From the NCBI GenBank assembly GCA_037447655.1, contig JBBHKE010002569.1, positions 1 through 64,000 on the forward strand: 64,000 nt of DNA. The letters run 5' to 3'. This DNA is from Zygnema cylindricum. Its lineage: Eukaryota > Streptophyta > Zygnematophyceae > Zygnematales > Zygnemataceae. Positions 61,601 through 64,000 of the stretch are shown here, one piece after another (the first letter of the stretch is position 1; the number at the start of each line of letters is the position of its first letter). A program made the position numbers and the translations under genes. The notes under the pieces were generated by a model. That model saw only the letters and a list, made by a program, of their open reading frames with translations. It searched no databases and was not told where the DNA came from.

Positions 61601-62908
61601 ATTCAAAATCTTCCTTTTCAAGTAAAACCGAATTGGAGAAAGATAAGGAGTCAGATGTTAATTTAAGGAGTACACGGGAATCTTAAGGGAGATAACCGGC
61701 TAGATTGTCTTTCGACTGAAAAGGAGGAAATGTTGAAAACTCACATTACTTCATGTCAACGACTAAGGAGGAGGATATTCCTCCTCTAGCAATCACTTTG
61801 TGAGAACTCCGCCGGTGACCCTTGATCGTAATCTGAAGAAAGAAATTCAGGTGATTGGGAGTCGAAATGGCAACCAGCTTGGGAGAAAGAGTATAAGTAC
61901 ATTGTCGAAAATCGAACATTTGAGGAAGTCCATTTACCAGAAGGGAAAAAGAATGCGAAGTGGATCTTCAAGACCAAAACTGGTGCCATTTTTGGGGAGG
62001 TGATTAAATATAAGGCTAGGCTAGTTTGCAAAGGATTTTAGCAACGGGAAGGAGTAGATTACACGGAGACATATGCGCCTGTAATGAAATTCGACTCGTT
62101 GTGGATAATTGTGGCGATTGTGGCAGCCGGTAAAAAGCACATCCATCAAATGGATGTGGAGACGGCGTTTTTAAATGGCGAACTTGAAGAAGAAGTATAC
62201 ATGAAGTTTCGGAAAGAGTTGTGTCAAAGGAAGGGAAGTTGCGACGGCTGCGAATGTCTCTTTACGGCTTGAAGCAGGCGTCTCGTACTTGGTACTTACG
62301 TCTACATTCCGTACTTACCGAATTTGGATTTGTCTGCACTACCTCAGATTTGGGAGTCTATATTAAGGGGGAAGGAGAAGATCAAATTATCTTCTCAGTT
62401 TATATTGATGATTTTCTGATGACTTTTGACAGTCTGCAGAAAATCAATGAATTGAAGGCTTATTTGCGCCTTCACTTCAAGGTGACGGATTTGGGAGAAG
62501 TTCATTATATATTGCGGATTGAGGTGATTCGTCACCCTAATGGTGACATTAAGTTGAGCCAGGCTCAATATTGCAAGGAAGTTCTGACGCGGTTTGGCAT
62601 GCTGAATGCAAAACCGATTTCTACTCCCTTGGATCCGAAAATGCAAATTCAAAAATTTGAGGAGGAGACAAATGTTAAAGTTTCGTATCAAGAAGCGATC
62701 GGAAGTTTGATGTACGTGAGTGTAGGTACAAGGTTTGACATATCGGCGGCAGTCTCAATCGTTAGCCGATATTGTCATGTGCCGAAGAAGGTTCACTGGG
62801 AAGCCGTGAAGTGTATGTTTTGATATCTGGCCGGTACGATCGACATCGGCCTATTATATAAATCGAATGGAAGCTTAGAGTGTTTCGGATACTGTGATGC
62901 ATATCATG
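58590..62908 (+). pseudogene. Copia-3: Ty1/copia element of a second family, truncated in RNase H
   Basis: Order on the + strand: gag with an Ala/Gly-rich N-terminal part (58630-58850), an acidic stretch and LFNGTNYYIWKRYI (about 59010-59060). Two CCHC knuckles follow, CFHCNKLGHLVVSC and CYSCGKWGHLSSQC (about 59730-59835), within Gly/Arg-rich DNA. Protease VIDTGASHHIC (about 60108-60140). GAG-pre-integrase LWHHRMCQTSEGNLRRMI and CERCSQGKQ. Integrase IHIDLCGHMKP, RYVMVIVDDYSRFSW and TDNGGEF. Reverse transcriptase [42 protein letters not shown] and VYIDDFLM (about 62400). RNase H stops after FGYCDAYH at about 62908. Stops include TGA at 59955 and 60935, where Arg CGA is likely ancestral. It differs from the 37-52 kb family in having two knuckles and different linkers. 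Inactive. Confidence 0.9.
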
Positions 62909-64000
62909 TATATCAGAGGTCGCAAAAGTCAAAATTTTACATAACCGAAAGCGACCGTTTTTTTTTTTCAAAATTTGCATAACCGACGTCCGCCTGAGTT
63001 ATGTCACGCTCAAAAATTGTTAACCGTTAACCGACCGGCGTTTACAAAAATAAAATTTAACGAAACTAGATTTCTCGCGACTAACCGTGCCCGCCCGTAA
63101 CCGAAATAATACAAAATTAATTAATGTACGACGTATGAATAAGCCAATAATTACGATTTGTCGCGTTCCCTAAGATTTGCGAAATGAATAGTGTTACTAC
63201 AGTATAGCGTTAAATTTGCGACGCTAATCATGATGTTACGTACTTCCACAATACCAAAGAGTACAAAGTATTATGACGTTTTCACTACGCGGTTTGTAAA
63301 AACTCATCGTGTCCAAACGTACTGTTTCACGTCATTATGACGTTTGCACTACGCGGTTTGTGAAAACGCAGTTACATCATAGCGACATGTATTAAATCAT
63401 TTTTTGTACTTTTTTTAGGGTTTTACGGTACAATTTTGTACGTTAGCCACACTATTTCAAACGACACTATACTACACCGCGAATCATAATTAGAGTAATG
63501 AAAAAATTAGAGTACAAAAACTATAAAAAAAAAATTAGAGTAATTAACGCTAATTTATGTGATAGACTATGAAGTTTACTCTAATTTATTTAAGTACTCT
63601 AATTTGGCACCCTAATATCCTCTACTGTAAATAAGGTATTCGTACAAAATATGGCAAAACGCACAGTTTATCGTCACTATGATGTTTGCACTACGCAGTT
63701 TGTTAAAACGGAGTTACATGATAACGGTCTGTATTAAATCATTATTTGTATTTTTTTACTTAATAAAGTACAATTTTGCACGGTCTGACACCATTTGTAC
63801 TCCACACTATTTAAAACAAACGTATAATATAATTAAAAACGCTAATTAAACTTTACCTTAAACAGAATAATGATAAAATTAGAATCGTTTACTCTATTTC
63901 ATGTGATAGAGTCGAAATTTTGAGCGACCAAATTAGAGTAATTTACTCTAATTACGATTCGCTTTGTAGAGTTGTTAACTCTGATTCAAAGAGTACATTA
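62909..64000. repeat. AT-rich repeat DNA with CACTACGCGGTTTGT words
   Basis: No gene. A module with ATGACGTTT-CACTACGC-GTTTGT recurs near 63273, 63341 and 63678. AATTAGAGTAATTAACGCTAAT words resemble MITE interiors. 62910-63110 repeats TAACCGAAAGCGACCG/TAACCGACG words. The block truncates Copia-3 and runs off the window. Confidence 0.6.

Overview
The window is nuclear DNA from a eukaryote of the green plant lineage. Three spliced genes encode proteins that align along their whole length with land-plant families: vacuolar ATPase subunit C, a p23 co-chaperone and the EF-hand ATP-Mg/Pi carrier. Many degenerate Ty1/copia elements and telo-box promoter motifs agree with this. The AT-rich sequence, long repeat-filled introns and a Chlamydomonas-like alpha carbonic anhydrase relic fit a TE-rich streptophyte alga or early-diverging plant. 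The species cannot be named from this sequence.

Layout. 1-4.9 kb: no gene recognised; a TA-flanked MITE (2059-2576) and a hAT-type MITE with an exact 8-bp target duplication (3902-4305). 5.1-11.6 kb (+): V-ATPase subunit C, 11 exons, 376 aa, intact. 12.8-15.6 kb: a small TA-flanked MITE and a 1-kb element with 20-bp terminal inverted repeats. 16.6-22.1 kb (+): p23 co-chaperone, 5 exons, 184 aa, with a duplicated exon fragment and a 1.3-kb minisatellite in intron 1. 26.1-33.2 kb (-): calcium-regulated mitochondrial ATP-Mg/Pi carrier, 8 exons, 478 aa, intact. 37.3-52.5 kb: a nest of related Ty1/copia elements in both orientations, including a pol-deleted element with two LTRs, a solo LTR with a 5-bp target duplication inside another element's integrase, and a 20-bp alternating purine/pyrimidine array. 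53.5-56.6 kb (-): alpha carbonic anhydrase relic with two in-frame TAG codons and at least one frameshift; its last intron is about 1.7 kb of nearly pure GA/CT. 58.3-62.9 kb (+): a different Ty1/copia family, truncated in RNase H. 62.9-64 kb: AT-rich repeat DNA.

The host genes are unrelated housekeeping functions (endomembrane proton pumping, Hsp90 chaperoning, mitochondrial adenine nucleotide balance) and do not form a pathway. Two patterns stand out. First, all six LTR copies long enough to judge carry, on the strand antisense to the retroelement, a tRNA-like unit with an A box, a B box and a T-run, which looks like a Pol III gene embedded in the LTR. Second, short segments spanning exon-intron junctions are repeated as decayed 'echoes' within 0.1-1.6 kb of the real junction in all four genes. 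Exon coordinates were derived by reading splice signals and checking phase by hand; no alignment program was run.
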